DNA of 32,334 bases from an uncultured Lachnospiraceae bacterium (GCA_900553355.1 USDK01000034.1:1-32334); one strand, 5' to 3'; numbered from the stretch's first letter, positions 24,050 through 31,720 are shown. Notes: generated by a model from the letters alone, not told the origin. Numbers and translations: made by a program.

Positions 24050-25226
24050 CCGTCAGTCGAGGCGTATACCACGACATTTCCAGGTTTTCGTCCCATCCCG
24101 TAACTTGATCAGACACATACTGAAAACCGCCATCTTCCAGTGGACGCACAACCAGTTCACTGGAAACTGCACAATCTGTCATCTTCCGTTCCCAAACCGC
24201 CTCCACGGACAGACGAATCGTCCCATCGTCCTGTTCCTCGAATCCTACCACCTCCGGGTAAGGCCCATACGGAAGGTTTCCATCATTCATTCCCCTGGGC
24301 CTGTATCGATAAGTCTGTGTACCAGAATCATAGGTGGTATATTCTCTGAGTTTTTCCCTGCTGATCTGGAAATGAGGAATGATCACATTTTCAAACTCTT
24401 CTGCTGGTATCTGATATTCTGCGCCCTCTCCCCGTTCATAGGGAACGATTTCCCCATATTCCTGATAATAGAAATGTTCATACAGATCATAAAAGTCCAG
24501 TTCCGAATAGTCCTTTTCACTCCAGTTTCCTGACAATAGATTATTCCCCTCATATCCAATCGGACGCACGTATTTCCGATTCAATTTACGGAACTCCTCA
24601 GGCAGAGGCTTTATGCGGAATGCCCGTACTCCCGGAGCGCTGTCATATCCCGGCGGCTGATATTCCTCGATAAAGAAATATCCTTTTTCTGTATATCGCC
24701 ACGAATATGCAGTAAACTGGTGGTAATAGGTTACTTCCGGGCTGTTCTCTTCCCACTTCACCGTACAGACAGTCACGTCAATTTCTCCATTCTCTGTTTC
24801 CATATCATAACGAACCAGTCCCCCTTGTTCAATCAGACAGATGATCGTAACATGGTCTTTTCTTTTTTCCCCTGCGTTTTCGCAAAATTCCTCGGCCTGT
24901 TCATAATTGACCATATTCAACTGATTGTCTCTGTCCACTGCCGCATACCCTGATTTCCCAATAACATCTATGATTTTCTCCTGGACTTCAAGCGTATCTA
25001 TATTCCCTTGCTCTACTGCCGTCTCGTATATTTCTCTATACCCCTCTGCCAGGCTTTCGGATTTTTCTGAAATCTGCTGTTCTTTTTTCCCTTGCTCTGT
25101 TTTTTCTTCCCCTGTATCCTGTTCACAGCCAGTACAAACCAGCAGCAGGATCAGCGGCAAAAGTATCATCTTTCTTTTATTTTGAAAAATATTGTTCCAG
25201 AACTTCCTTATCCTTTGATACAACAT
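24021..25226 (-). CDS. Putative lipoprotein (DUF6070-like) in the PBP operon
   Basis: A 401-residue exported protein. The basic N-terminus (QRIRKFWNNIFQNKRK) leads to a hydrophobic stretch ending LLLVCTGCEQD, a lipobox-like site with cleavage before Cys; Cys at -3 is unusual. A Glu/Lys-rich linker follows, then a globular domain shared with the downstream protein (KYVRPIGYEGNNLLSGNWS, YDSGTQTYRYRPRG, DDGTIRLSVEAVWE). The start at 25226 is preferred because AGGAGG lies 8 bases upstream and the alternative ATG at 25169 would remove the positive n-region; this makes a 50-bp overlap with the PBP gene. Co-expression with a BlaI-controlled PBP suggests a role at the cell wall under beta-lactam stress; the activity is unknown. 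Confidence 0.78.
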   Translation of the reverse strand: MLYQRIRKFWNNIFQNKRKMILLPLILLLVCTGCEQDTGEEKTEQGKKEQQISEKSESLAEGYREIYETAVEQGNIDTLEVQEKIIDVIGKSGYAAVDRDNQLNMVNYEQAEEFCENAGEKRKDHVTIICLIEQGGLVRYDMETENGEIDVTVCTVKWEENSPEVTYYHQFTAYSWRYTEKGYFFIEEYQPPGYDSAPGVRAFRIKPLPEEFRKLNRKYVRPIGYEGNNLLSGNWSEKDYSELDFYDLYEHFYYQEYGEIVPYERGEGAEYQIPAEEFENVIIPHFQISREKLREYTTYDSGTQTYRYRPRGMNDGNLPYGPYPEVVGFEEQDDGTIRLSVEAVWERKMTDCAVSSELVVRPLEDGGFQYVSDQVTGWDENLEMSWYTPRLTDEEWRDYYK

Positions 25227-27279
25227 ACCCGCTGCCTCCTATGTCTTTTACGTTTTCCACCATACTGACTACAAGGATCGGAGATGACGCATTTTTGTCT
25301 GCGGTAAAGACTGAAAACCATCCGATTTCTGTTCCTGAAATATCTTCCTTTGAATCCTTAATCTCTGCCGTTCCAGTTTTTCCGGCAAGTAAAAGATCTT
25401 CCCTATGTGCTCCATACCCCGTTCCGTCTGGGTCATTGATGACTCCTTTGAGTCCTTCCATCACCTGTGAAACCGTTTCTGGTGAATATGCATCTTCAAT
25501 CCATATCTTTCCTTCAGGATTTTCATGGTATTGCAGACTAGGCCGAATGATACTTCCATCATTCAGAAAAGCAGTGTATACACTTGCCAGATGAAGCGGA
25601 TTTACGAGAATCTGCCCCTGCCCATACCCACTATCTGCCAGCTGTATTTCTGTCTCAATCCGCTCTGTATTGGAATACTGGGACTTGGCCATTGTTATTT
25701 CAAACGGAATTTCCTGATTAAACCCAATCTCATCTAATGAATTCATCAGGTTATCTTCGCCTATTTTTAATGCGGCCTTTGCAAAATAGATGTTATCCGA
25801 ATAAATCAGCGCATTTTTCATAACTACGGGCTCATATTCATGTAACGTTGTTACTTCATAGGATCCCCACGAAGAATCCTTCTGCCATGAGAGCCCCTCA
25901 TTTCCAAAATCTTCATCTGGATCAATCATCCCCGTTTTCAGCCCTATCGCGGCAATAATCGGCTTAAAAGTTGAACCCGGACACCATACCTGCCGGAAAC
26001 GATTATATAGCGGCCGGTTTTCATCTCCATTCAGGGCTGTCCACTCCTCGGCTTCCATCCCCAGTATAAAATCATTATTATCATATGACGGTGTACTGAC
26101 CAGGGCCATCACTTCCCCTGTATAAGGATTCATCGCCACTGAACATCCTCTGTCATTCTGAAACTGTTCATACAATGCTTTTTGCAGATCGGAATCGATA
26201 GTCAGACGGATATCCGCGCCATCTTCTTTTATCGTCTCCGCAACAACAGCCTTTTCGCCCCCCTCAGAATCAACAATATATATCTTGCAGCCGTCTCTTC
26301 CTTTTAGTTCCGTTTCATAGAGCGCCTCCAGCCCACTTTTCCCGATTACACTATTGGTACTGTATCCTTCTTTCGGATGATCCTTCAGGTCTTCTGCCGT
26401 AACATTCTGCACATAACCAATTAAGTGTGATGCTGCTTCACCCAGTGGATATGTTCTGATCTCTTCATCAGAAAGCATAACTCCGGAAATTTCCAATAAT
26501 TTTTTCTGCCTTTCATTTTCCTCAATCATCTCTTCATCGGGATCAAGCGATGCCAGGTTTCGTTCATCAATCTTGGGAATTGTTTTAATCGGAACGAAAA
26601 AATCGTCTTTTACCCAGTCTGCTGACAGCTTCTCTTCAATGCTTTCTTCTGTAACTCCGAGAAGCTCTGCAATTTTCTGAATCGATCCTTCTTTATCATC
26701 CAGCTTACCCGGTATGATCCCCACTGATGATGCGGCTCCCTTTCCTGCCAGGACTCTTCCGTTACGATCTAAAATCTGACCTCTTTTTGCCTGAGTACTT
26801 ACAACCCTTACCGTATCATTGGCCCCTAATTCTGGAAAAATCATAGAATCATCCCACACAATCTTCCAGCCCTCTCCACTGTCTGTAAAGGCAGCCTCAT
26901 TTTCAAAGCTCACAGACCCTGCCGCTGTATCAAAGGACGATTTGTAGCGAATCGTTCTTTCCTTTCTGTTATACTTTGTAATCTGAATCTTCATATCCTG
27001 AATCTCAATCCCCTCATAGATTGCCGAATTTCTCTCCTTGAAATCTTCCCTTGAAATATGTCTTGAGCTCTGAGTATCTATCATTTCATACATTTCATCG
27101 TACTTCTGTTCAGATATACAATCCATATAAGAAAGTAATAGTTTTTTAGAAACGCGCTCCTGCTTCTCCAGGAAAAAATGTACCGCTATGGATAACATTA
27201 CACACAAGAAAGCTATCCCTAAAATTCCCCATATCGCATTCCGCATTTTCCTGCTCTTCGTTTTTTGTCTTCTTTTCAT
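25177..27279 (-). CDS. Class B3 (MecA/PBP5-like) penicillin-binding transpeptidase
   Basis: A 700-residue peptidoglycan transpeptidase of the low-affinity type; MecA has 668. Order: cytoplasmic basic tail, membrane anchor (about 13-37), MecA_N/NTF2-like domain (about 40-150), dimerisation domain (about 160-330, with QAKRGQILDRNGRVLA), transpeptidase domain (about 370-700). Active-site motifs: Ser436 in CPGSTFKP, SDN (494-496), KTG (634-636) in LLLAGKTGTAEI. All are intact. Its promoter carries the same BlaI palindrome as blaI-blaR1, so it should be induced by beta-lactams and give intrinsic tolerance. It heads a three-gene operon with two exported paralogues. Real affinity for beta-lactams cannot be judged from sequence. 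Confidence 0.93.
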   Translation of the reverse strand: MKRRQKTKSRKMRNAIWGILGIAFLCVMLSIAVHFFLEKQERVSKKLLLSYMDCISEQKYDEMYEMIDTQSSRHISREDFKERNSAIYEGIEIQDMKIQITKYNRKERTIRYKSSFDTAAGSVSFENEAAFTDSGEGWKIVWDDSMIFPELGANDTVRVVSTQAKRGQILDRNGRVLAGKGAASSVGIIPGKLDDKEGSIQKIAELLGVTEESIEEKLSADWVKDDFFVPIKTIPKIDERNLASLDPDEEMIEENERQKKLLEISGVMLSDEEIRTYPLGEAASHLIGYVQNVTAEDLKDHPKEGYSTNSVIGKSGLEALYETELKGRDGCKIYIVDSEGGEKAVVAETIKEDGADIRLTIDSDLQKALYEQFQNDRGCSVAMNPYTGEVMALVSTPSYDNNDFILGMEAEEWTALNGDENRPLYNRFRQVWCPGSTFKPIIAAIGLKTGMIDPDEDFGNEGLSWQKDSSWGSYEVTTLHEYEPVVMKNALIYSDNIYFAKAALKIGEDNLMNSLDEIGFNQEIPFEITMAKSQYSNTERIETEIQLADSGYGQGQILVNPLHLASVYTAFLNDGSIIRPSLQYHENPEGKIWIEDAYSPETVSQVMEGLKGVINDPDGTGYGAHREDLLLAGKTGTAEIKDSKEDISGTEIGWFSVFTADKNASSPILVVSMVENVKDIGGSGYVVSKDKEVLEQYFSK

Positions 27280-27315
27280 GGCATTTTCCTTCTTTGAATC
27301 TTATATTTGTTTTTA

Positions 27316-27344
27316 ATTATTACATATGTAAGATTTTATGTCAA
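27316..27344 (-). promoter_or_regulatory. PBP operon promoter with BlaI-type operator
   Basis: Minus-strand -35 TTGACA (27339-27344) and -10 AATAAT (27316-27321), spacing 17. The palindrome TTACATATGTAA (27320-27331) lies in the spacer and touches the -10, so repressor binding would block RNA polymerase. Identical to the blaI operator at 20585-20596. Confidence 0.88.
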
Positions 27345-27361
27345 TGCCTATAACGTTTTCT

Positions 27362-27829
27362 TTATTCAGCTTTTCTTTCCAGGCTAAGTAAGTAATATCG
27401 ATAGACGATATATCCAACAGTCGTTATAAAAATTAAAATATAGGCCACATTGTCTTTCAACGTTCTGAGATAAAGAGCAAAAGAGATAAATCCAATGCTT
27501 TGAATCACGATTATGAACTTTTTATCTTCAAGTTTTCCCATTTTAAACAAACAATAACGAATCGCTATTACTGCCGGAGAAAACACAATTGCCATAATGG
27601 TCAGAAGCAAAGACTGCTTATGGGCAACCAGCTTTTTTATTATGTTTCTCTCCTTATTATCAATCTCCAGGCACTGATACACCAGCCTTAATGACGCCTC
27701 ATCTGGTACGCTTTTCCCCAGCTCCCATTTTGAAATCGTCTGTCTAGTGACATATACAGAATCTGCCAGTTCCTGCTGCGTCATACCTTTCTTTATTCTT
27801 GCTTCTTTTATTATTTCTGAAATTTCCAT
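27362..27829 (-). CDS. XRE-family regulator with C-terminal membrane segments
   Basis: A 155-residue protein: N-terminal helix-turn-helix (about 5-60; MTQQELADSVYVTRQTISKWELGKS pattern, SVPDEASLRLVYQ) followed by three hydrophobic segments (about 73-95, 105-121, 127-147). Membrane-tethered XRE regulators of this form are common in Firmicutes, usually in two-gene units with a small membrane protein, as here. It starts 10 bp after the 91-residue membrane protein. It lies just upstream of the PBP promoter but on the same strand and without BlaI sites. Target unknown. Confidence 0.85.
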   Translation of the reverse strand: MEISEIIKEARIKKGMTQQELADSVYVTRQTISKWELGKSVPDEASLRLVYQCLEIDNKERNIIKKLVAHKQSLLLTIMAIVFSPAVIAIRYCLFKMGKLEDKKFIIVIQSIGFISFALYLRTLKDNVAYILIFITTVGYIVYRYYLLSLERKAE

Positions 27830-27839
27830 ACGCTCTCCA

Positions 27840-28115
27840 CTATTTCCTTCTAATATTCAACACACTGCTAACAACAATAACCGCTCCGATAATTATGACG
27901 AAGTTCATATGCTCATCTTGCTCAACCAAAAGTCCATATATACACATGAATGCAAAAAGAATAAAGATTATCCACCTGAACACTTTTGGATATTGATTTG
28001 ATAGTTTTATCATATATATTGCGATTGGAGCAAGTAACAATCCAGCCATCCCAAATAATCCAACAGCAGCCATCCCCAAAATATACTTCTTATTTTTTCC
28101 CATTGGTTTCAACAT
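27840..28115 (-). CDS. Small membrane protein of unknown function
   Basis: A 91-residue protein with three hydrophobic segments (about 11-34, 46-63 and 70-84) joined by short charged loops. AGGAGG stands 8 bases before the ATG. It is the first gene of a two-gene unit with the membrane-bound XRE regulator and may be its partner. I do not recognise the family. Confidence 0.7.
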   Translation of the reverse strand: MLKPMGKNKKYILGMAAVGLFGMAGLLLAPIAIYMIKLSNQYPKVFRWIIFILFAFMCIYGLLVEQDEHMNFVIIIGAVIVVSSVLNIRRK

Positions 28116-28173
28116 AACTAAAACCTCCTCATATATTTATACCTTTATTTTAGAAGGGCTGCTCGCTAAATTC

Positions 28174-28201
28174 ACGCAACGGTTACCATGATCAACGCAA
28201 C
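28174..28201. promoter_or_regulatory. 21-bp spaced direct repeat upstream of the membrane/XRE operon
   Basis: ACGCAAC occurs at 28174-28180 and 28195-28201 (GTTGCGT on the minus strand), same face of the helix two turns apart, about 60-85 bp before the ATG at 28115. The downstream promoter has only weak boxes (TAAAAT or TATAAA), so an activator site is possible. Confidence 0.4.
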
Positions 28202-28218
28202 ATCTATATCATCAGCAA

Positions 28219-28261
28219 AAAACCTTACTGATCTTCAGTTTTCTGAAAATCAGTAAGGTTT
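28219..28261 (-). terminator. Strong bidirectional Rho-independent terminator
   Basis: A long stem (about 18 bp with one mismatch; 28221-28238 with 28243-28260) flanked by A and T runs, directly next to the stop codon of the DinB-like gene. It isolates that gene from the membrane/XRE operon. Confidence 0.88.
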
Positions 28262-28263
28262 TA

Positions 28264-28920
28264 TTATGGATGTATCTTGTTTTTTATACGCAGACTTGCT
28301 TCCACATGCATAATCCAATGTCTTGAAAATGGCATTTGTATTAAACCTCTAATATCTTTACCACACCAATAATCAATCAGCCAAATTGCATTTTCGTCGC
28401 CGCTTACAACGTTCAATGACTTTAGGCATTCTTTTCTTTCTTCCGATATTTTCTTTTTCAATTCATTGTAGGATAGACTATTGATTATCTTCTCAGTGCT
28501 TTCCTTTACCTCAAAAATGTATGAATAAAGTTCTTTCAAATTAAGTTGCCTTGAAAAGTCCGCAATCTGCTCTTTTACAAGTTCATTTCCTGTTGTGATG
28601 ACAGGTGACTGGATCCGTTCTTGATAATTGCCCGAAAAAAACACTTGCTCATTTTCACCTATCAATGTATGTGCAACGATATCTTCAATACGGAAAATAT
28701 GCCAAATTGAATATGCAATCGTTTTACTATGATAGCCGTCTGCGTTGATAAATGGAATAGCATCAAACTCTTCCCTGCTTAATTCCTTATTGAACGATAT
28801 GATCGTTTCCATCAACTGATTTCGCAGATCAAATAACGTGCCAATACCTGCTTCATAGGTATCTTTCTTTTTAATTTGCGCCTGCATTGTTTTATTTCGT
28901 TCAGACCATTCTTTATTCAT
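28264..28920 (-). CDS. DinB-superfamily-like protein
   Basis: A 218-residue helical protein. Two histidines in SKTIAYSIWHIFRIEDIVAH and one in FSRHWIMHVEASLRIK lie in the pattern of the DinB four-helix metal-binding fold, with LFDLRNQLMETIISF as the first helix. Many DinB-like proteins are metal-dependent thiol-transferases, but no substrate can be named. ATG at 28920 chosen; a GTG two codons earlier is closer to the GGGGGG ribosome tract (4 against 10 bases), so either may be used. Monocistronic with a strong terminator. Lower GC than the genes to the left. Confidence 0.7.
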   Translation of the reverse strand: MNKEWSERNKTMQAQIKKKDTYEAGIGTLFDLRNQLMETIISFNKELSREEFDAIPFINADGYHSKTIAYSIWHIFRIEDIVAHTLIGENEQVFFSGNYQERIQSPVITTGNELVKEQIADFSRQLNLKELYSYIFEVKESTEKIINSLSYNELKKKISEERKECLKSLNVVSGDENAIWLIDYWCGKDIRGLIQMPFSRHWIMHVEASLRIKNKIHP

Positions 28921-28926
28921 AATCAC

Positions 28927-29360
28927 TTATCCCCCCGGAGCTCCCAATGTACTGTCCTAAATATAGCATATTATCCCTTGTCTTACCACAAAAAACTAAG
29001 GGGCATAGCAGCTGCCATTCCCCCTTTCATTGATCGTGAACTTATCTGCCCTGGGTATACTTAAGATTTCTTCTAAATAGAACCGCCGCTCCTCCACGAC
29101 AGTCCCACTGCCTTTAGTTCCTTCAATATCGCCATATTTTCTCGCTTTTCACCTACTCTTTGCCAATACGCTCACTGGTCCACATCAAACGGTAAGAATA
29201 GTAGCTGTATTTCTACATATATGAATGCCTTCATTTGTGCAAATTGGAACTAATTTAAATACTTTTTCCGCTTAAAAATATTAGCGTTTGATTGTTACGA
29301 TACATAGAAAAAGCCCACACCTTCGCATAAATGCTAGGATTGTGGGCTTTACTCTTTTAT
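28927..29360. other. Gene-free low-GC stretch
   Basis: No convincing gene on either strand. It holds a terminator-type hairpin (29307-29350) and, on the minus strand around 29050-29150, a short open stretch without a start that may be decayed coding sequence. Together with the repeats further right it looks like the left margin of a mobile-element scar. Confidence 0.5.
29307..29350 (-). terminator. Terminator-like hairpin beyond the orphan ORF
   Basis: A 10-bp stem (29310-29319 with 29341-29350) with a 21-base loop that contains a smaller GCAT/ATGC stem. On the minus strand a T run follows the stem, so it should end transcripts coming from the toxin-antitoxin operon. Confidence 0.65.
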
Positions 29361-29489
29361 TCAAACTCGGCGTGTTCTTTGCCACTGTTAACTATATTTG
29401 TTTAAGTTTTATGCGAATCCACACCGTTTTTTACTTCAATTACATCATTTATTTTGCTTTACTGATTTTCTGTTGCCAAAATGTTGCCA
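29361..29489. repeat. 129-bp imperfect direct repeat, copy 1
   Basis: Aligns without gaps to 30758-30886; by hand count about 108 of 129 positions match (84%). The first 16 and last 32 bases are identical. The right end contains TGTTGCCA twice, 11 bp apart in direct orientation, like arm sites for a recombinase. Copies 1 and 2 bracket the orphan ORF and toxin-antitoxin pair. Confidence 0.85.
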
Positions 29490-29501
29490 TGCATATCAAA
29501 A

Positions 29502-29933
29502 TCAACTGATTTTTTCATATAATTTTTCTGAAATCATGTCTTTTTCAATTTCATGGTTATTAAGCATATCCTGTAATTTTGTTTTAACTTCTTTCCCTTT
29601 AAATCGTTTATGATTGTTTAAAGATTTCAAAACTACCCTTGCAAATTTGCCTAAACCTTCGTAGTTTTTAACAATAGCATTATAATGATATTGCTTTAAT
29701 TCTTCTATTGGTGTATTTGCATCATCAGAAGATTGCTCTAAACTTATTTCTTCTTCTGAAAATACCTCATCAGATATATAAACAACGTCACAAGTGTCTG
29801 GTCTCTCAAACCCAATTATCAATGGAATAATATCATCAATTGAATCTCTTTTTTCTTCAACTCTCCATAACGATAATTTGTTTCCTGTTGTTTTTATGCA
29901 ATTAGTAATAGCATCCGCTTTTACACTTTTCAC
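29502..29933 (-). CDS. Orphan ORF of unknown function, possibly truncated at its 5' end
   Basis: A 143-residue acidic/charged soluble protein; I do not recognise it. The frame continues open upstream beyond the GTG at 29933 into the 3' end of the toxin gene with no good start or ribosome site, suggesting a gene that has lost its beginning or been fused in by recombination. Visible pattern: LSLWRVEEKRDSIDDIIPLI, an acidic EEEISLEQSSDD stretch, and a Lys-rich C-terminus (NNHKRFKGKEVKTKL). It ends 12 bp inside repeat copy 1's border. It could be a third gene of the toxin-antitoxin operon, but a remnant is more likely. Confidence 0.45.
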   Translation of the reverse strand: MKSVKADAITNCIKTTGNKLSLWRVEEKRDSIDDIIPLIIGFERPDTCDVVYISDEVFSEEEISLEQSSDDANTPIEELKQYHYNAIVKNYEGLGKFARVVLKSLNNHKRFKGKEVKTKLQDMLNNHEIEKDMISEKLYEKIS

Positions 29934-29962
29934 TTCTTCAATAGCCTGTGCTTCATCTTCAC

Positions 29963-30307
29963 TTAATTGTTTTTCTTGCCACTTTGAACGTGCAATCTTT
30001 TCAGTCTTGCATGCACATTTGAAGCTCCGTATAACACATCTGTGACTGTCACTTTATCCGGATCTACAATGTAACAGACAAGATAATTATCAATTACCAT
30101 TCTGCGCATTCTCCAAGATCGTTCCGGCTCTACCTCGAAAACCGGACATCTCTCAGGATTACTTTCCAAAATGAGAATTGCATCTGCAATACGGTTATAT
30201 TGACCCATAGCATTCTCCGCTGCCAAAAGAACATCTGCTATATAATCATAGATCCCTTCCATATCGTCAAGAGCTGTCTGGGTAATTTCTACAATCCGTT
30301 TCCCCAT
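29963..30307 (-). CDS. RelE/ParE-family toxin
   Basis: A 114-residue toxin of the RelE/ParE superfamily. The fold pattern is ITQTALDDMEGIYDYIADVL (first helices), ADAILILESNPERCPVF, SWRMRRMVIDNYLVCYIVD and VTVTDVLYGASNVHARL. Members either cut mRNA on the ribosome (RelE/YoeB) or poison gyrase (ParE); the sequence seen here does not settle which. The ATG at 30307 shares its A with the TGA of the antitoxin gene (TGATG), so translation is coupled. Confidence 0.9.
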   Translation of the reverse strand: MGKRIVEITQTALDDMEGIYDYIADVLLAAENAMGQYNRIADAILILESNPERCPVFEVEPERSWRMRRMVIDNYLVCYIVDPDKVTVTDVLYGASNVHARLKRLHVQSGKKNN

Positions 30308-30612
30308 CACCTATGAGTCTCCCTAAACTTTTTGAATGCTTCTGCAGCGTTCTCTGTCCTTCCGGCTCTGTAATCATCATAACCTTTCTGAAGCTTCGCA
30401 TGAAGAGCCGCATCTGTCATCTGAGAGGCATCTATATCTGCCGGTGCCTTTGGAAGCGTAACGGAAAACGGAATCCCTCCAACTAAAACTACTTGATTCA
30501 GGAACATATCGACAGCCGTTGACATTGGTATGCCCAGACGCGAAAGAACTGTCTCTGCCTCTGATTTTAATGTGGGATTAATCCGTAGATTAAGTGTTGC
30601 TGATTTCTCCAT
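30307..30612 (-). CDS. RelB/DinJ-family antitoxin
   Basis: A 101-residue antitoxin. The N-terminal ribbon-helix-helix (TLNLRINPTLKSEAETVLSRLGIPMSTAVDMF, about 5-37) binds DNA, and the charged C-terminal region (HAKLQKGYDDYRAGRTENAAEAFKKF) should wrap the toxin. Perfect ribosome site CGGAGG before the ATG. The operator in its promoter supports the usual autoregulation by the toxin-antitoxin complex. Confidence 0.92.
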   Translation of the reverse strand: MEKSATLNLRINPTLKSEAETVLSRLGIPMSTAVDMFLNQVVLVGGIPFSVTLPKAPADIDASQMTDAALHAKLQKGYDDYRAGRTENAAEAFKKFRETHR

Positions 30613-30636
30613 AATGTCACCTCCGTTTACGCTTTA

Positions 30637-30665
30637 ATTGTAACGTCTTCGTCGTTACGTGTCAA
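30637..30665 (-). promoter_or_regulatory. Toxin-antitoxin promoter with inverted-repeat operator
   Basis: Minus-strand -35 TTGACA (30660-30665) and -10 TACAAT (30637-30642), spacing 17. An inverted repeat GTAACG-N7-CGTTAC (30640-30645 and 30653-30658) fills the spacer, as expected for a ribbon-helix-helix operator. Confidence 0.85.
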
Positions 30666-30757
30666 TAATGAGTTGTAGAATAGTTTAATACTATTTCTTC
30701 TTTAGCCCATATCGACTATAACCTCTGTATATTCTTAACTTCCTGACTTTTTCTCAC

Positions 30758-30886
30758 TCAAACTCGGCGTGTTTCCCGATGTTATTAACTATATTTGTTT
30801 AGGTTTTGTGTGGATTCATGCCGATATTTACTTCTATTACATCAGTTATTTTGGTTTACTGATTTTCTGTTGCCAAAATGTTGCCA
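30758..30886. repeat. 129-bp imperfect direct repeat, copy 2
   Basis: Partner of 29361-29489, same orientation and length. Just to its right (30894-30899) a minus-strand extended -10 (TGCTATAAT) points into the repeat. It lies 57 bp from a terminator and about 100 bp from the end of the truncated HAD gene. Confidence 0.85.
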
Positions 30887-30941
30887 CGCCTTTATTATAG
30901 CAAATTCTTGCAGATTGACACCCTATTTTTGAATGTTACGC

Positions 30942-30963
30942 AATAAAAGCCCGTTTTCAGGGC
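30942..30963 (-). terminator. Short Rho-independent terminator after the HAD remnant
   Basis: Stem GCCC/GGGC (30949-30952 with 30960-30963), 7-base loop, followed on the minus strand by TTTTATT. Only 4 bp of stem, so modest strength. Confidence 0.55.
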
Positions 30964-30982
30964 GATAGGCATAAAATATCAC

Positions 30983-31564
30983 CTATGTTCCTATTGCATC
31001 TGTAAGGTCTTCAAATATAAGGCTTGCCATTTCTATAGGTGCAACCAATGCACGACAAGCAGGAGCAATGCCGTTCTCAATCGGTCCGGAAACATCTGAG
31101 TTTGCTCCGATCAGCTTTGCACCTTTCAGAACTAAATTCGTTGCTTTTGTTAATGTATCCAATGAATAGGAGCGTCCCTCTCCCACAACAACATAATCCG
31201 GATTTACATCATTCATTGTGATACCTACATCATAAAGTGCATTTAACAGACCGGCTTCTCCTATCACAAATGCTGAACATCCTGCCGCCTGTTCTTTTAA
31301 AAAAGCTGCTGTTGCCAATGCACTGGTATAAAAATGTTCTTCCGGCACATCAAGTCCCATCCTTGCCAGTTTCTGATTTAATTCCCGTGGTGTATACCCG
31401 CTATTATTTGTCAAAAATAAGTATTCCTTCTTTTCATCATGTAACCACTGAATGAATTCTGGAACACCTGGCAATATCTGATTGCCATGATAAATCACAC
31501 CATCCATATCGCAGATAAACCTTTTTTTCTCGTTAAAATCAATTATGGAATTTCCCATATTCAT
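30983..31564 (-). pseudogene. NagD-like HAD phosphatase, 3'-truncated
   Basis: The remaining 193 residues match the first three quarters of a NagD/pNPPase-type HAD phosphatase: catalytic CDMDGVIYHGNQ near residue 14-25, LFLTNNSGYTPREL (motif II), cap-domain FVIGEAGLLNALYDVGI and PDYVVVGEGRSY, then GANSDVSGPIENGIAPACRAL. After APIEMA the sequence changes to an unrelated tail (SLIFEDLTDAIGT) and stops. The KPNP lysine and GDRxxTDI metal motif, needed for catalysis, are missing and not found elsewhere in the window. The ATG at 31564 is used (AGGCAGGG upstream); the frame is open 25 codons further with a basic non-conserved stretch. Probably cut by the rearrangement that left the repeats at 29361-30886. 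Confidence 0.82.
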
Positions 31565-31720
31565 ATATGCCCTGCCTTTCTTTTTCTTTAGAGTACGCCT
31601 TGTTCTTTTACTTCTGAAAAATCTATTTTCTACGACCATTGTAATATCGTATCATACGCACATAAAATCAAATACATAACGGCGTGAAATCAAAGTAAAT
31701 TATTCTATCAGCAGAACCTT

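Noticed and set aside
29050..29150. Possible decayed transposase fragment on the minus strand
   Set aside because: A short open stretch (EERRFYLEEIL-like) without a start and with stops on both sides; not enough to name a family.
28927..30982. tRNA gene as an attachment site for the repeat island
   Set aside because: No cloverleaf or conserved T-loop sequence was seen near either repeat, so no tRNA target can be supported.
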